This document shows, piece by piece, positions 10,283 through 18,298 of a stretch of DNA of 64,000 nucleotides (positions are counted from its first letter, which is position 1; the number at the start of each line of letters is the position of its first letter). A program made the translations under genes and the position numbers. The stretch is from an uncultured Dokdonia sp. (lineage in GTDB: Bacteria > Bacteroidota > Bacteroidia > Flavobacteriales > Flavobacteriaceae), in assembly GCF_947492535.1 (NCBI RefSeq), contig NZ_CANLNH010000017.1:44615-108614 (forward strand), in the 5' to 3' direction. The notes under the pieces are model-generated. The model was not told where the DNA came from. It did not search any database and saw only the letters and a program-made list of their open reading frames with translations.

Positions 10283-10310
10283 AAACCCGTCTTTAAAGAT
10301 GGGTTTTTTT
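10283..10310 (+). terminator. Rho-independent terminator after pdhC
   Basis: Nine-pair stem (AAACCCGTC with GATGGGTTT, one G-T pair), six-base loop, and a run of seven T. It ends the pdhAC transcript. It also covers an ATG at 10299 that is in frame with the next gene, which argues against that ATG as a start. Confidence 0.85.
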
Positions 10311-10322
10311 ATCTTTAAACCT

Positions 10323-11363
10323 ATGAGGAAACTATTTTTTTATCTAGTATTAGGAAGCTTAATTATTTCATGCGGAACTGCATTACAACCCGTAAATGAA
10401 TCTAATGTTCCTCCGCCACCGCCACCGCCACCAGTATCAATACCAGATACGCCTAAGCCAGATCCTACAAAAGATCAGGTGACTATGGTTTTTCCTAACA
10501 TTAGTAACATGACTTCTGTAAAGAAATCTATTGAGTTTCTTGCAGCAGATGAATTACAGGGAAGAAATACAGGAAGTCCGGGCATAGAAATCGCTGCTCA
10601 ATTTATAGAAGCACGCTTTAAAAATGCGGGTGTTGCTCCTTATTTTGATACCTATAGAGATAATTTTTCAGCAAAAGGAGAAGATGCTTTTAATATCGTA
10701 GGAGTAGTAGAAGGAAATGATCCAACCCTTAAAAATGAAATTATTATCATAGGAGCACATTACGATCATATAGGAAATGGAAAACCTGTAGGTGATGATG
10801 TGATTGCAAATGGAGCTAATGATAATGCAGCAGGTACTACAGCTGTGTTGACACTTGCGGATCATTTCGCGAAAGCGAAAACCAATAAAAGAACCATCAT
10901 TTTCACATTATATTCTGCTGAAGAAAAAGGATTGTTAGGGTCAAAGCATCTAGCAAAAAAACTTAAAAAACAGAATATCACGCCGTATGTGATGTTTAAT
11001 ATAGAAATGATTGGAGTTCCTATGAAAGACAAAGATCACTTAGTGTATATTTCTGGGTATGATCTTTCAAATATGCCTGCAAAGTTTAATGAATATGCAG
11101 GAGAAAAAGTGATAGGTTTCTTACCTAAAGCTAAAGAGTTTAATCTTTTTAGACGTAGTGATAATTACCCATTCTATCAAGAGTTTGGGATACCAGCACA
11201 CACGATTTCTTCGTTTGATTTCACCAACTTTGATCATTATCATGGCGTAGGTGATGAGGCAGATAAAATGGATATTTCGTTTATGGAAAATGTGATACAA
11301 AAACTGATTCCGGGTCTAGAACGTATGGCAAATACGGCAGCACAGGAGATTAAAATGAATTAA
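10323..11363 (+). CDS. M28 family zinc aminopeptidase, lipoprotein
   Basis: Predicted periplasmic or outer-membrane-anchored exopeptidase of family M28. The ATG at 10323 gives a lipoprotein signal with lipobox SLIISC; an upstream in-frame ATG at 10299 lies inside the pdhC terminator. After the lipid-anchor Cys there is a proline-rich spacer with eight consecutive prolines. The dinuclear zinc ligands are visible as HYDHIG, GANDNAAG and YSAEEKG, with a later DNYPFYQEFGIPA segment. Length (346 aa) is typical. A palindrome copy (core 10865-10874) encodes HFAKAK between the second and third zinc motifs. The substrate is unknown. Confidence 0.88.
   Translation: MRKLFFYLVLGSLIISCGTALQPVNESNVPPPPPPPPVSIPDTPKPDPTKDQVTMVFPNISNMTSVKKSIEFLAADELQGRNTGSPGIEIAAQFIEARFKNAGVAPYFDTYRDNFSAKGEDAFNIVGVVEGNDPTLKNEIIIIGAHYDHIGNGKPVGDDVIANGANDNAAGTTAVLTLADHFAKAKTNKRTIIFTLYSAEEKGLLGSKHLAKKLKKQNITPYVMFNIEMIGVPMKDKDHLVYISGYDLSNMPAKFNEYAGEKVIGFLPKAKEFNLFRRSDNYPFYQEFGIPAHTISSFDFTNFDHYHGVGDEADKMDISFMENVIQKLIPGLERMANTAAQEIKMN
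10865..10874. repeat. Iterated palindrome core, inside M28 peptidase gene
   Basis: Exact TTTCGCGAAA followed by GCG. The left flank is degenerate. Read as Phe-Ala-Lys. Confidence 0.75.
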
Positions 11364-11409
11364 TGGACATTTATAGATATAACGGATTGAGATATCCGTC
11401 TACACGGAT

Positions 11410-12090
11410 ATGAAAAGAATTATAGTTACAGGAACCAGTAGGGGAATAGGATATGAATTAGTTCAAATATTAGCCAATCAAGGGCATCAGGTTCTTGCGC
11501 TTTCGCGAAATGAGACTCCGTGTAAACTCCTAAATAAACAGAATATTACAGCATTCTCTTTTGACATCACACAAGCGAGTCATTTTGAAAAAGTCATTGA
11601 TTTTATAGAAAGTGATTGGGAAGGCGTTGATATATTGATTAATAATGCAGGTGCATTGCTTAATAAACCTTTTGCCGAAACGACTATGGAAGCGTTTGAA
11701 GCGGTCTATAAAGTAAATGTATTTGGTGTGGCAGAATTGACGCGTGTGGTACTTCCATATATGAAAGAAGGAGCTCATGTAGTGACGGTGAGTAGTATGG
11801 GAGGTGTGCAAGGAAGTATGAAGTTTCCTGGACTTTCAGCTTATAGTTCTAGTAAAGGGGCTGTTATTACATGGAGCGAACTCCTCGCTGAAGAATATAA
11901 GGAGCAACAAATAGCATTTAATGTAGTGGCTTTAGGTGCTGTGCAAACTGAAATGCTAGAAGAAGCATTTCCCGGCTATCAAGCGCCACTTACGGCTGAA
12001 GAAATGGCTGAATACCTAGCTGATTTTTCTTTGACAGGAAATAAATTTTATAACGGAAAGTTATTACAAGTTTCTGCAAGTACGCCGTAA
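11410..12090 (+). CDS. Short-chain dehydrogenase/reductase
   Basis: NAD(P)-dependent classical SDR of 226 aa. The cofactor motif is TGTSRGIG at residues 7-14, followed by NNAG near residue 79, the catalytic Ser in VSSMGG, and YSSSK (Tyr and Lys) near residue 145. It lacks the longer C-terminal substrate lid of many SDRs. The substrate cannot be told. It carries a palindrome copy (core 11501-11510) encoding ALSRN. It begins 46 nt after the M28 gene and may share its transcript. Confidence 0.87.
   Translation: MKRIIVTGTSRGIGYELVQILANQGHQVLALSRNETPCKLLNKQNITAFSFDITQASHFEKVIDFIESDWEGVDILINNAGALLNKPFAETTMEAFEAVYKVNVFGVAELTRVVLPYMKEGAHVVTVSSMGGVQGSMKFPGLSAYSSSKGAVITWSELLAEEYKEQQIAFNVVALGAVQTEMLEEAFPGYQAPLTAEEMAEYLADFSLTGNKFYNGKLLQVSASTP
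11501..11510. repeat. Iterated palindrome core, inside SDR gene
   Basis: Exact TTTCGCGAAA preceded by GCGC. It is read in the Leu-Ser-Arg frame, one of the minority frames. Confidence 0.75.
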
Positions 12091-12117
12091 AACTCTTGTT
12101 AATATGGGACAAGAGTT
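12091..12117 (+). terminator. Hairpin between SDR and unknown gene
   Basis: Perfect 9-bp inverted repeat (AACTCTTGT and ACAAGAGTT) with a 9-base loop, starting directly after the SDR stop. It has no U tract, so it may be a 3' stabiliser or attenuator. An ATG at 12104 lies in the loop, so the next gene probably starts at 12122. Confidence 0.4.
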
Positions 12118-12121
12118 ATAT

Positions 12122-12871
12122 ATGATTGCATTAGACACGAAGAAAATTCAAGAAAACTTGGCTCCTTTTATTGATAAAAAGATCGAGTCGCATCTTAAAA
12201 GATTTTTGAAAGAGTATTGGTATAAGGTGTCTAAAGAGGTATTGCTTGATAAAGTAATTGATAATCCAAATGCATTTACAATTCTTGAAGTAGAATGTCT
12301 ATATTTTTGGTTAGATGATTTACATGATACATTATATAGAAGCTATCAGAATAGAATACGTAAAATTCGAAAAACGGGTAGTATTAGGGCAGATGTTTTA
12401 AAAATGAATAAATTAAAGTTTTTAAAGCATTATGGTGTTAATTTATTTTTTGAAATACCTTCAAAAACGCCTGTCAGAGCTTTTTTAGAAATCTTCCACG
12501 ATTATTTCTGGAACTATGAAAAGAAAATATTTTTTTTTGAAGACATAGATGATTTAAATAAAATGGAAATCTGTTTGATAAAAGACTTACATCATTTTTC
12601 TAATTATTTTCTAGCTTATTGCGGTCAGATAGTTATTCATTTTGGGGATGATGAAGATGATAAGAAAGAAGCGAAAAACATTTTAGAGGACATAAAACTA
12701 ATAGATCTATATACTTATAAACGTGCTGTAGAGGATACTAGTCATTTGATGAATACCACAGATGAAGGGTTCAAATATTCATTAATACAACTGTTTTATT
12801 ATGCGCAAGGTTTTGAAAAAGAAATTGTGAACTTGCCAATAAATACAAGGGTTTGGAATTTCCATACCTAG
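12122..12871 (+). CDS. Hypothetical protein
   Basis: A 249-aa soluble protein of no family I recognise. It has no signal peptide or membrane segment. It is rich in Lys, Asp, Phe and Tyr, looks mainly alpha-helical, and has an acidic patch FGDDEDDKKEAKN near residue 180. I prefer the ATG at 12122 over the one at 12104, because the latter lies in the loop of a perfect hairpin that starts at the stop codon of the preceding gene. Same strand as its neighbours. No function is proposed. Confidence 0.7.
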   Translation: MIALDTKKIQENLAPFIDKKIESHLKRFLKEYWYKVSKEVLLDKVIDNPNAFTILEVECLYFWLDDLHDTLYRSYQNRIRKIRKTGSIRADVLKMNKLKFLKHYGVNLFFEIPSKTPVRAFLEIFHDYFWNYEKKIFFFEDIDDLNKMEICLIKDLHHFSNYFLAYCGQIVIHFGDDEDDKKEAKNILEDIKLIDLYTYKRAVEDTSHLMNTTDEGFKYSLIQLFYYAQGFEKEIVNLPINTRVWNFHT

Positions 12872-12908
12872 AAATGGATATAAAAGAACATAATATATTA
12901 AGATATAT

Positions 12909-13406
12909 ATGAAGAAAGAAACGATTATTATCCTAGCAAGTTCCCGTTCTAATGGAGATACCTCAAAAGTAGTAAATCAATTACAACAAGTTGTAGATTG
13001 TGATGTTGTAGATCTTAATGACTATGAGATTAGTTATTATGATTATGGGCATGCCAATAAAGACGATGATTTCCTGCCTTTAATGAAACGTATCATTAGT
13101 GATTACCAAAACATCATTTTTGCAACACCTGTGTATTGGTATACGATGAGCGGAATCCTAAAAGTGTTTTTTGATAGAATCTCTGATCTATTAACCATAG
13201 AAAAAGACTTAGGTAGGCAGCTTCGCGGGAAAGGTTTTGGAGCTCTTAGTTGTTGTATGAATGGAAGTGTAGATGAGGAGTTTTGGCATCCTTTTAAAAA
13301 AACAGCTGGTTATTTAGGAATGAATTATATCGGAAACATTCATGTTGATTCTTTAGAAAACATAGATGTACTTAAAGATTTTGGAAATAAGATTACTACG
13401 CTTTAA
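12909..13406 (+). CDS. Flavodoxin-fold NAD(P)H-dependent oxidoreductase
   Basis: A 165-aa protein of the NADPH-dependent FMN reductase/flavodoxin-like fold family. The N-terminus IILASSRSNGDTSKVV is the FMN phosphate-binding loop (SSRSNGDTS), and ATPVYWYTMSGILKVFFDR is the conserved second flavin-contact segment near residue 78. It probably transfers electrons from NAD(P)H to a quinone, azo or iron substrate, but the sequence does not say which. It is followed by a strong bidirectional terminator and convergent genes. Confidence 0.85.
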   Translation: MKKETIIILASSRSNGDTSKVVNQLQQVVDCDVVDLNDYEISYYDYGHANKDDDFLPLMKRIISDYQNIIFATPVYWYTMSGILKVFFDRISDLLTIEKDLGRQLRGKGFGALSCCMNGSVDEEFWHPFKKTAGYLGMNYIGNIHVDSLENIDVLKDFGNKITTL

Positions 13407-13413
13407 AATATAA

Positions 13414-13447
13414 AAAGTCATCTAGAAACTTATTTCTAGATGACTTT
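13414..13447. terminator. Bidirectional terminator
   Basis: Perfect 15-bp stem (AAAGTCATCTAGAAA and its complement) with a CTTA loop, between the convergent reductase gene and the Cys-rich peptide gene. The A and T ends of the stem supply a T tract in both directions. Confidence 0.8.
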
Positions 13448-13468
13448 AAATTTCAAAAAATATTTTTA

Positions 13469-13678
13469 TTAGAATCTACAGAAATTTTCTAAAAATACTT
13501 GTCCGTTTACTTCAAAAGAAATACCGCACCCTGAACTACAGAATGGGCAATCACTATCGCTGGAACAATCTATAAGTTGGGCTTGACAGCCGCCTCCCCA
13601 GAATCCTCCTTTAATTTCTTTTTGTTCGGTGTTTGAAAGTGTTCTAACACCTTTTAGATTTAATGTTTTCTTTAGCAT
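13469..13678 (-). CDS. Double-glycine-leader Cys-rich peptide 1
   Basis: A 69-aa precursor. The leader (about 25 residues, MLKKTLNLKG...EQKEIKGG) has the pattern of bacteriocin and natural-product leaders cut after Gly-Gly by peptidase-containing ABC transporters; it resembles the GG-Bacteroidales type (TIGR04149-like). The core has six Cys spaced C-x6-C-x5-C-x2-C-x3-C-x15-C and begins FWGGG. Its neighbour has the same leader and nearly the same Cys spacing, so this is a duplicated pair. No transporter, modification enzyme or immunity gene is recognisable beside it. Antimicrobial, signalling and structural roles are all open. Confidence 0.75.
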   Translation of the reverse strand: MLKKTLNLKGVRTLSNTEQKEIKGGFWGGGCQAQLIDCSSDSDCPFCSSGCGISFEVNGQVFLENFCRF

Positions 13679-13706
13679 GAGATATGTTTAAATGATTAGA
13701 ACATGT

Positions 13707-13916
13707 TTAATTAAATTGACATACATCAAAAAACTCTATAGGCCCTTGTGGGGTGTTTACTGTAATTCCACAACTACGACCACAAGGACAGTCATTGTCA
13801 TCATAGCATTGAACAAGTTGAGGTTGACAACCTCCCCAATATCCTCCTTTAATTTCTTTTTGTTCGGCGTTTGATAATGTTCTAACACCTTTTAAATCTA
13901 ATGTTTTCTTCAGCAT
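13707..13916 (-). CDS. Double-glycine-leader Cys-rich peptide 2
   Basis: A 69-aa paralogue of the peptide at 13469-13678. I chose the ATG at 13916 because it aligns exactly with the start of the sister gene; an earlier in-frame ATG at 13955 would add 13 residues before the conserved MLKKTLDLKG. The leader ends EQKEIKGG. The core begins YWGG and has six Cys spaced C-x6-C-x5-C-x1-C-x3-C-x16-C. The cores share little besides the Cys, the WGG start, the QLxxC segment and CGI, which is the pattern expected of diversified secreted peptides. The gap to the sister gene is 28 nt, so they are probably co-transcribed. Confidence 0.75.
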   Translation of the reverse strand: MLKKTLDLKGVRTLSNAEQKEIKGGYWGGCQPQLVQCYDDNDCPCGRSCGITVNTPQGPIEFFDVCQFN

Positions 13917-14001
13917 AATAAGATTTTTATAAGTTACTATTAATATCCCTTTCAAGATACATTCTTTTTGTTTGTAAAACTCTTATTTGTAAATAGTTAA
14001 A

Positions 14002-14025
14002 TCCCTATTTTGTTTAAAATAGGGA
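14002..14025 (-). terminator. Hairpin after lipoprotein gene
   Basis: Ten-bp perfect stem (TCCCTATTTT and AAAATAGGGA) with a 4-base loop, 20 nt beyond the stop of the minus-strand gene at 14045. The T tract is weak. Confidence 0.55.
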
Positions 14026-14044
14026 AGTGGTTTTTAAGAGAAAA

Positions 14045-14488
14045 TTATTCTTTATATTCCTTTAAAACTATTTTAGAAGTAGTGATTTCTTCTCCATCTA
14101 ACAGCACTTTAGTACGCTTTATAGTTACAATGATGGTATCCTGTTTATTACCGTCATATGTGATAACCGTTTGTATGTCTGTAGAATTTTCATTTTCAAA
14201 AATAATGGCGTCTAATAAGGTAATGTCTTGTATAGTTTCTTGATAGTTTAATTTTAATGATGTAGTCGTGTCAATAAGTTGCTTAAAATTAGGGTATTGC
14301 AGCTGAAGTTTCTGAGTGTCAATATGATCTTGTATTTTTTCTTCAATTAAGATTTTGTAAGCATTTTCTAAAGAAATAGTAGTAGGTGCTTTTTCTATAG
14401 TAATACTATCGTTAGATGGTGCAAACTCTTTTCTATTAGAACACCCTAACACCACGCACATACATATAAAGAGAAGTACTTTATTCAT
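14045..14488 (-). CDS. Small hypothetical lipoprotein
   Basis: A 147-aa protein with a short signal and a lipobox (VVLGCSN, Cys16). The mature part is mostly beta-prone, ends KIVLKEYKE, and matches no family I recognise. It overlaps the end of the upstream membrane protein gene by 8 nt, so translation is probably coupled and the two may act together at the envelope. It lies just downstream of nothing but the two Cys-rich peptide genes; whether it belongs with them is unproven. Confidence 0.7.
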   Translation of the reverse strand: MNKVLLFICMCVVLGCSNRKEFAPSNDSITIEKAPTTISLENAYKILIEEKIQDHIDTQKLQLQYPNFKQLIDTTTSLKLNYQETIQDITLLDAIIFENENSTDIQTVITYDGNKQDTIIVTIKRTKVLLDGEEITTSKIVLKEYKE

Positions 14489-15278
14489 AGTTAGTTCTAA
14501 ATTTAAGTTTTACAATTTTGCCCCCTTGTCGCTTTGATTCTATAATTTCAAAACCTTGTAAGCTTTGAGTAGGTGTAGTGAGCTTGTTTATAAGCTCTTC
14601 CTTGGTATACATCTCAATACCTACATCATAGGGAAGTACTTTTATGAGAATGGCGTTTTCTGCAATCAACTGTTGTAATTGTTGTTTCCGTTTTTTCCAA
14701 TCATTTAGGTTATTATTTGCATAAAAATGTAACATCAAACTATAGTCATCAGTATGTAAAGGAATATCTTCAGAAATGGAGGTGTCTATATACCTTTTGA
14801 TCGTATCTGTTTTATGATATGGAGATTGCACTACAAATTGTATATAGTCAGCTTTTGTTTTCCAAGAGAAACAGCCTAGGCTATCACTTTTTATATAGGT
14901 GGGTGATTGATCATTATTTAAAATGGTAATATCTAAAGGAATAGTATTGATATAAGCACCTCTATCTGTATCTATAAAACAGAAATGAAACGTGTTCTCT
15001 GATTTGAAATAGGCGCTCATCAACACTAGAATAGTAATGAAAAGTGTGAGTCCAATACCTATATATTTATATAAAGATGTAGTTTTCTTTTTCTCTTGAG
15101 TAGCTATTTTCTGTTCGTTACAGAACACAGACCAAGAGGTAGCTCCTGTATAACGTGATAATAGGTCGAGAACATCGACTCTTGGAAGTTTTTTGGGTTC
15201 ATTTTTAAAATACGTATAAAATGATTTTTCACTAATGCTTCCTTTTACGTGAGTGACTAAGTCTTCCTGAAACAGCAC
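14481..15278 (-). CDS. Membrane protein with N-terminal regulator-like domain (start uncertain)
   Basis: From the GTG at 15278 the product is 265 aa. The N-terminal part contains SISEKSFYTYFKN...LPRVDVLDLLSRYTGA, which I recognise from a flavobacterial group of membrane-bound regulator-like proteins. One membrane helix follows (about residues 70-90, YIGIGLTLFITILVLMSAYF) and then an extracytoplasmic domain of about 170 residues. The coding signal clearly continues upstream of the GTG (TKKEYILFTALTHAVL..., open to the stop at about 15460), but that stretch holds no ATG, GTG, TTG or CTG. The true start may be a non-standard ATC/ATT near 15395, or the gene may have lost its start. Confidence 0.65.
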   Translation of the reverse strand: MLFQEDLVTHVKGSISEKSFYTYFKNEPKKLPRVDVLDLLSRYTGATSWSVFCNEQKIATQEKKKTTSLYKYIGIGLTLFITILVLMSAYFKSENTFHFCFIDTDRGAYINTIPLDITILNNDQSPTYIKSDSLGCFSWKTKADYIQFVVQSPYHKTDTIKRYIDTSISEDIPLHTDDYSLMLHFYANNNLNDWKKRKQQLQQLIAENAILIKVLPYDVGIEMYTKEELINKLTTPTQSLQGFEIIESKRQGGKIVKLKFRTNYE

Positions 15279-15519
15279 TATATCCTGTCCTTTCCAAGAA
15301 GCAATAGGGGTGTCTATAGCAGGATGATGTTTCCTAAAAGTGGTTAGAACTGCATGCGTTAATGCAGTAAATAATATGTATTCTTTTTTGGTGATAAAAT
15401 TCTTATTTACAGTTATTTGTGTGTTTGTAAAACGATTTACAAACCTTTTACAAGCGTCTTACAATGCATGGCTTGATTTAGATTTTATGTTTGACTTCAG
15501 TAATCAATAATTAAAAAAT

Positions 15520-16380
15520 ATGAAGACACAAACATCAATTTTAAAGGTACTATTTCTTTTTATAGTTTCATCATTTTTATATACTTCGTGTAGCAAGCAT
15601 AAAAGTGATGCTGCTTTTGAAGCTATAGCTGTAGAGCGCACTGGGGAAACTGAAATGTTCAAATCTGTTGGGACAAATGAAGTGGAAAGTTCTAAATCAA
15701 AAGCTGCAACATCAACAGTAAAAATTATCAAAAATGCGACGCTTAGAATGGAAGTAGACGATGTTCTATTAGCTACTCGTATAGCACGTGACTATGCAAG
15801 ATATTATGAAGGCTATGTTTCTGATGAACGAATGAATACAAATGCATATCGTAAAGAAAACAGATTTACCATACGAATACCACAATCTTATTTTGATGAT
15901 CTATTAGATAGTATAAGTACGCTTTCAAAAACAATAGAAACAAAAAGTATTACCACGGTAGATGTTACTGAAGAATACGTAGATATTCAAAGTAGATTAA
16001 AAACGAAAAAAGAGGTGAAAGATCGATATGAATCTATATTGAGAGGAAAAGCTAAAACCGTAGAAGAAGTACTTCAGGCTGAAGAAAAAATACGAATTCT
16101 TCAAGAAGAGATAGAATCAGCAGAAGGGAGATTGCGTTATATGTCTAATAAGATAAGTTATAGTACGATACAAGTTGATGTGTATCAGGAACTCCCTGCT
16201 GTAGAGCTCCCCGCAGATAACGGACCATCATTTTTAAGTGAGATAAAAGAGAGTTTACGTTTTGGACTTTCAATATTGGAAGTGCTTGTTTTAGTGTTGT
16301 TTCGTATCTGGCCTTTGATACTTATTTGTATAGGGATTTTTATAGTATATCGCATAAGAAAAAACAAAGATTTAAAATAA
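15520..16380 (+). CDS. DUF4349 domain lipoprotein
   Basis: A 286-aa predicted lipoprotein (lipobox FLYTSC) with a DUF4349 domain: KIIKNATLRMEVDDVLLATRIA, a central coiled-coil stretch (about residues 150-215, KTKKEVKDRYESILRGKAKTVEEVLQAEEKIRILQ in outline) and YVDIQSRLKTKKE. A C-terminal membrane helix lies near residues 250-275, followed by a basic tail. Function is unknown; in some bacteria DUF4349 proteins lie near envelope-stress genes. It is divergent from the membrane protein gene at 14481. Confidence 0.85.
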   Translation: MKTQTSILKVLFLFIVSSFLYTSCSKHKSDAAFEAIAVERTGETEMFKSVGTNEVESSKSKAATSTVKIIKNATLRMEVDDVLLATRIARDYARYYEGYVSDERMNTNAYRKENRFTIRIPQSYFDDLLDSISTLSKTIETKSITTVDVTEEYVDIQSRLKTKKEVKDRYESILRGKAKTVEEVLQAEEKIRILQEEIESAEGRLRYMSNKISYSTIQVDVYQELPAVELPADNGPSFLSEIKESLRFGLSILEVLVLVLFRIWPLILICIGIFIVYRIRKNKDLK

Positions 16381-16433
16381 AAGAGCTAAATGTTGAAATT
16401 AGAAATCTTAATAATTACAGTATGAAATTCTAG

Positions 16434-16460
16434 ATCCCGCTTAAAAAGCGGGATTTGTTT
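16434..16460 (+). terminator. Terminator after DUF4349 gene
   Basis: ATCCCGCTT-AAA-AAGCGGGAT, a perfect 9-bp stem followed by a T-rich stretch. Confidence 0.75.
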
Positions 16461-16576
16461 AACTACTTATTTTGAATTCATCCTTAACTTTTTAAAATAG
16501 AATTTCACTAATAAAATGAAACACTTTTAGTACTTGTCAGACATATAGAATATTCTTACTTTAGAAGAAGATTCCT

Positions 16577-17173
16577 ATGGTAGAAATACTTACTAAATAT
16601 ATTCCAGAACGTGCCGTACAACCTGCTTTTGAGCTTATCAAAACACATGGGGTGTATTTGAAAATTGTAAATGAACGTATTACACGACATGGAGATTATA
16701 GGAGAATGCCCGACGGCCAACATCAAATTACAGTAAATGTAAGTCTTAATAAATATCGATTTTTAATGACACTTATTCATGAGATAGCTCATTTGGTAGC
16801 TTTTGAAAAGTATGGACGTTTTATAAAGCCACATGGTAAGGAGTGGAAACAAACCTTTCAATTATTGATGTTACCATTTATTAGGCCTGATGTTTTTCCA
16901 CAAGAAGTGTTGCCATATATAGCGCGTCATTTTAAAAACCCTAAAGCGAGTAGTGATACAGATGCACACTTGTCTGTAGCACTTAAAAAGTATGATCCGC
17001 CCACTGATAAAAATTATATCTTTGAGATTCCACCAGGGTCTAGGTTTAGAATTTATAATGGTAAAATTTTTAGAAAAGGGAATAAGCGTGTAAAACGCTA
17101 TGAATGTGTAGAATTAGCTACGGGAAAGGTGTACTTATTTCAGCCTAATGCTGAGATTGAACAATTGGATTAA
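16577..17173 (+). CDS. SprT-like zinc metallopeptidase domain protein
   Basis: A 198-aa protein with the SprT-like zincin signature: LIHEIAHLVAFEKYG, with His68, Glu69 and His72, followed by KPHGKEWKQTF, which supplies the third metal ligand. SprT domains are related to the eukaryotic SPRTN DNA-protein crosslink protease, but bacterial members are mostly uncharacterised. No signal peptide, so cytosolic. The C-terminal zinc-ribbon-like part has a single Cys, so a full zinc ribbon is absent. The next gene starts 8 nt after its stop, which suggests an operon. Confidence 0.87.
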   Translation: MVEILTKYIPERAVQPAFELIKTHGVYLKIVNERITRHGDYRRMPDGQHQITVNVSLNKYRFLMTLIHEIAHLVAFEKYGRFIKPHGKEWKQTFQLLMLPFIRPDVFPQEVLPYIARHFKNPKASSDTDAHLSVALKKYDPPTDKNYIFEIPPGSRFRIYNGKIFRKGNKRVKRYECVELATGKVYLFQPNAEIEQLD

Positions 17174-17180
17174 GAGAAGT

Positions 17181-18269
17181 ATGAGTGAAAAGAATAAAAA
17201 TTATTATGCATTATTAATGGCAGGCGGTGTCGGTTCACGATTTTGGCCTGTAAGTGTTGAATCCTATCCTAAACAATTTCACGATATGTTGGGTACTGGT
17301 GAAACTTTATTACAGAAAACCTTTCATAGATTAGCCAAACTTGTACCTGAAGATCAAATATTAGTGCTTACAAATAGCAAGTATAATGCGCTTGTTAAAG
17401 AGCAAATCCCGCAGATAGCACAGAAAAATATTGTATTAGAATCTGCTATGCGTAATACGGCACCTTGTATTTTATTATCAGCGTTAAAGGTGGAAAAAGA
17501 AAATCCTGATGCAGTAATGATTGTGGCGCCAAGTGATGCTTGGATAGAAGATGAAGATGCTTTTGTATGTGATTTACAAATTGCATTTGACGCATCACAA
17601 GAAGAAGATGTAATTACGACATTAGGCATTAAACCTACGTTTCCTAATACTGGATACGGTTATATAAATTATGATCAATCTGATTCCGCTTTCGCGAAAG
17701 CGGTTAAACGTTTTACAGAAAAACCAGATTATCCTACAGCCAAACAATTTGTTGAAAGCGGCGACTATTTATGGAATGCAGGAATGTTTATCTGGAGCGC
17801 ACAAACCGTTCTTAATGGGTTTAAAGCCCATCTTCCAGAAATGTATACACTATTTGCAAATGGTATTCCTGTGTATAATACTCCCGACGAACAAGCATTT
17901 ATTAATCAATATTATCCAGATGCCGAAAATATAAGTATTGATTATGGGATCATGGAAAAACACAAGCAAGTAAAAGTAGTGCCTGCTACTTTTGATTGGA
18001 ATGACCTAGGTACTTGGGGTTCTTTATATGAAAAAATGGATAAAGATCAAGATGAAAATGCCATTATAAACGCAAAGGTGATTACTTCAAATACTTCAGG
18101 AACTATTATTAGAACTGAACGTGATAAAGTGGTAGTGGTAGATGGTCTTAAGGATTATATTATCGTTGAAAAGGAAGATGTTCTCGTTATAGTGCCAAAA
18201 TCTAAAGAGCAAGATATTAAAGAAATACGTAATGCTGTACAATCAAAATTTGGTAGTAACTTAGGGTAG
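17181..18269 (+). CDS. manC: Mannose-1-phosphate guanylyltransferase
   Basis: Makes GDP-mannose from mannose-1-phosphate and GTP for polysaccharide and glycan synthesis. The ATG at 17181 (MSEKNKNYYALLMAGGVG) is preferred; an earlier in-frame ATG lies inside the upstream gene. The 362-aa protein has the nucleotidyltransferase loop AGGVGSRFWPVS at residues 14-25, the metal site VAPSDAWI, NTGYGYI, RFTEKPD and WNAGMFIW. It is the short form without the C-terminal isomerase domain. A palindrome copy (core 17690-17699) encodes SAFAKAV just before the conserved KRFTEKP. Confidence 0.92.
   Translation: MSEKNKNYYALLMAGGVGSRFWPVSVESYPKQFHDMLGTGETLLQKTFHRLAKLVPEDQILVLTNSKYNALVKEQIPQIAQKNIVLESAMRNTAPCILLSALKVEKENPDAVMIVAPSDAWIEDEDAFVCDLQIAFDASQEEDVITTLGIKPTFPNTGYGYINYDQSDSAFAKAVKRFTEKPDYPTAKQFVESGDYLWNAGMFIWSAQTVLNGFKAHLPEMYTLFANGIPVYNTPDEQAFINQYYPDAENISIDYGIMEKHKQVKVVPATFDWNDLGTWGSLYEKMDKDQDENAIINAKVITSNTSGTIIRTERDKVVVVDGLKDYIIVEKEDVLVIVPKSKEQDIKEIRNAVQSKFGSNLG
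17690..17699. repeat. Iterated palindrome core, inside manC
   Basis: CCGCTTTCGCGAAAGCGG, an 18-bp palindrome with exact TTTCGCGAAA core. Read as Ala-Phe-Ala-Lys-Ala. Confidence 0.85.
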
Positions 18270-18298
18270 ATTAAAATCAAGTTTATAGTTTGAAGAAT

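Noticed and set aside
10299..10322. Upstream in-frame ATG for the M28 lipoprotein
   Set aside because: It lies in the terminator hairpin of pdhC, and the added residues spoil the lipoprotein signal. The ATG at 10323 is better.
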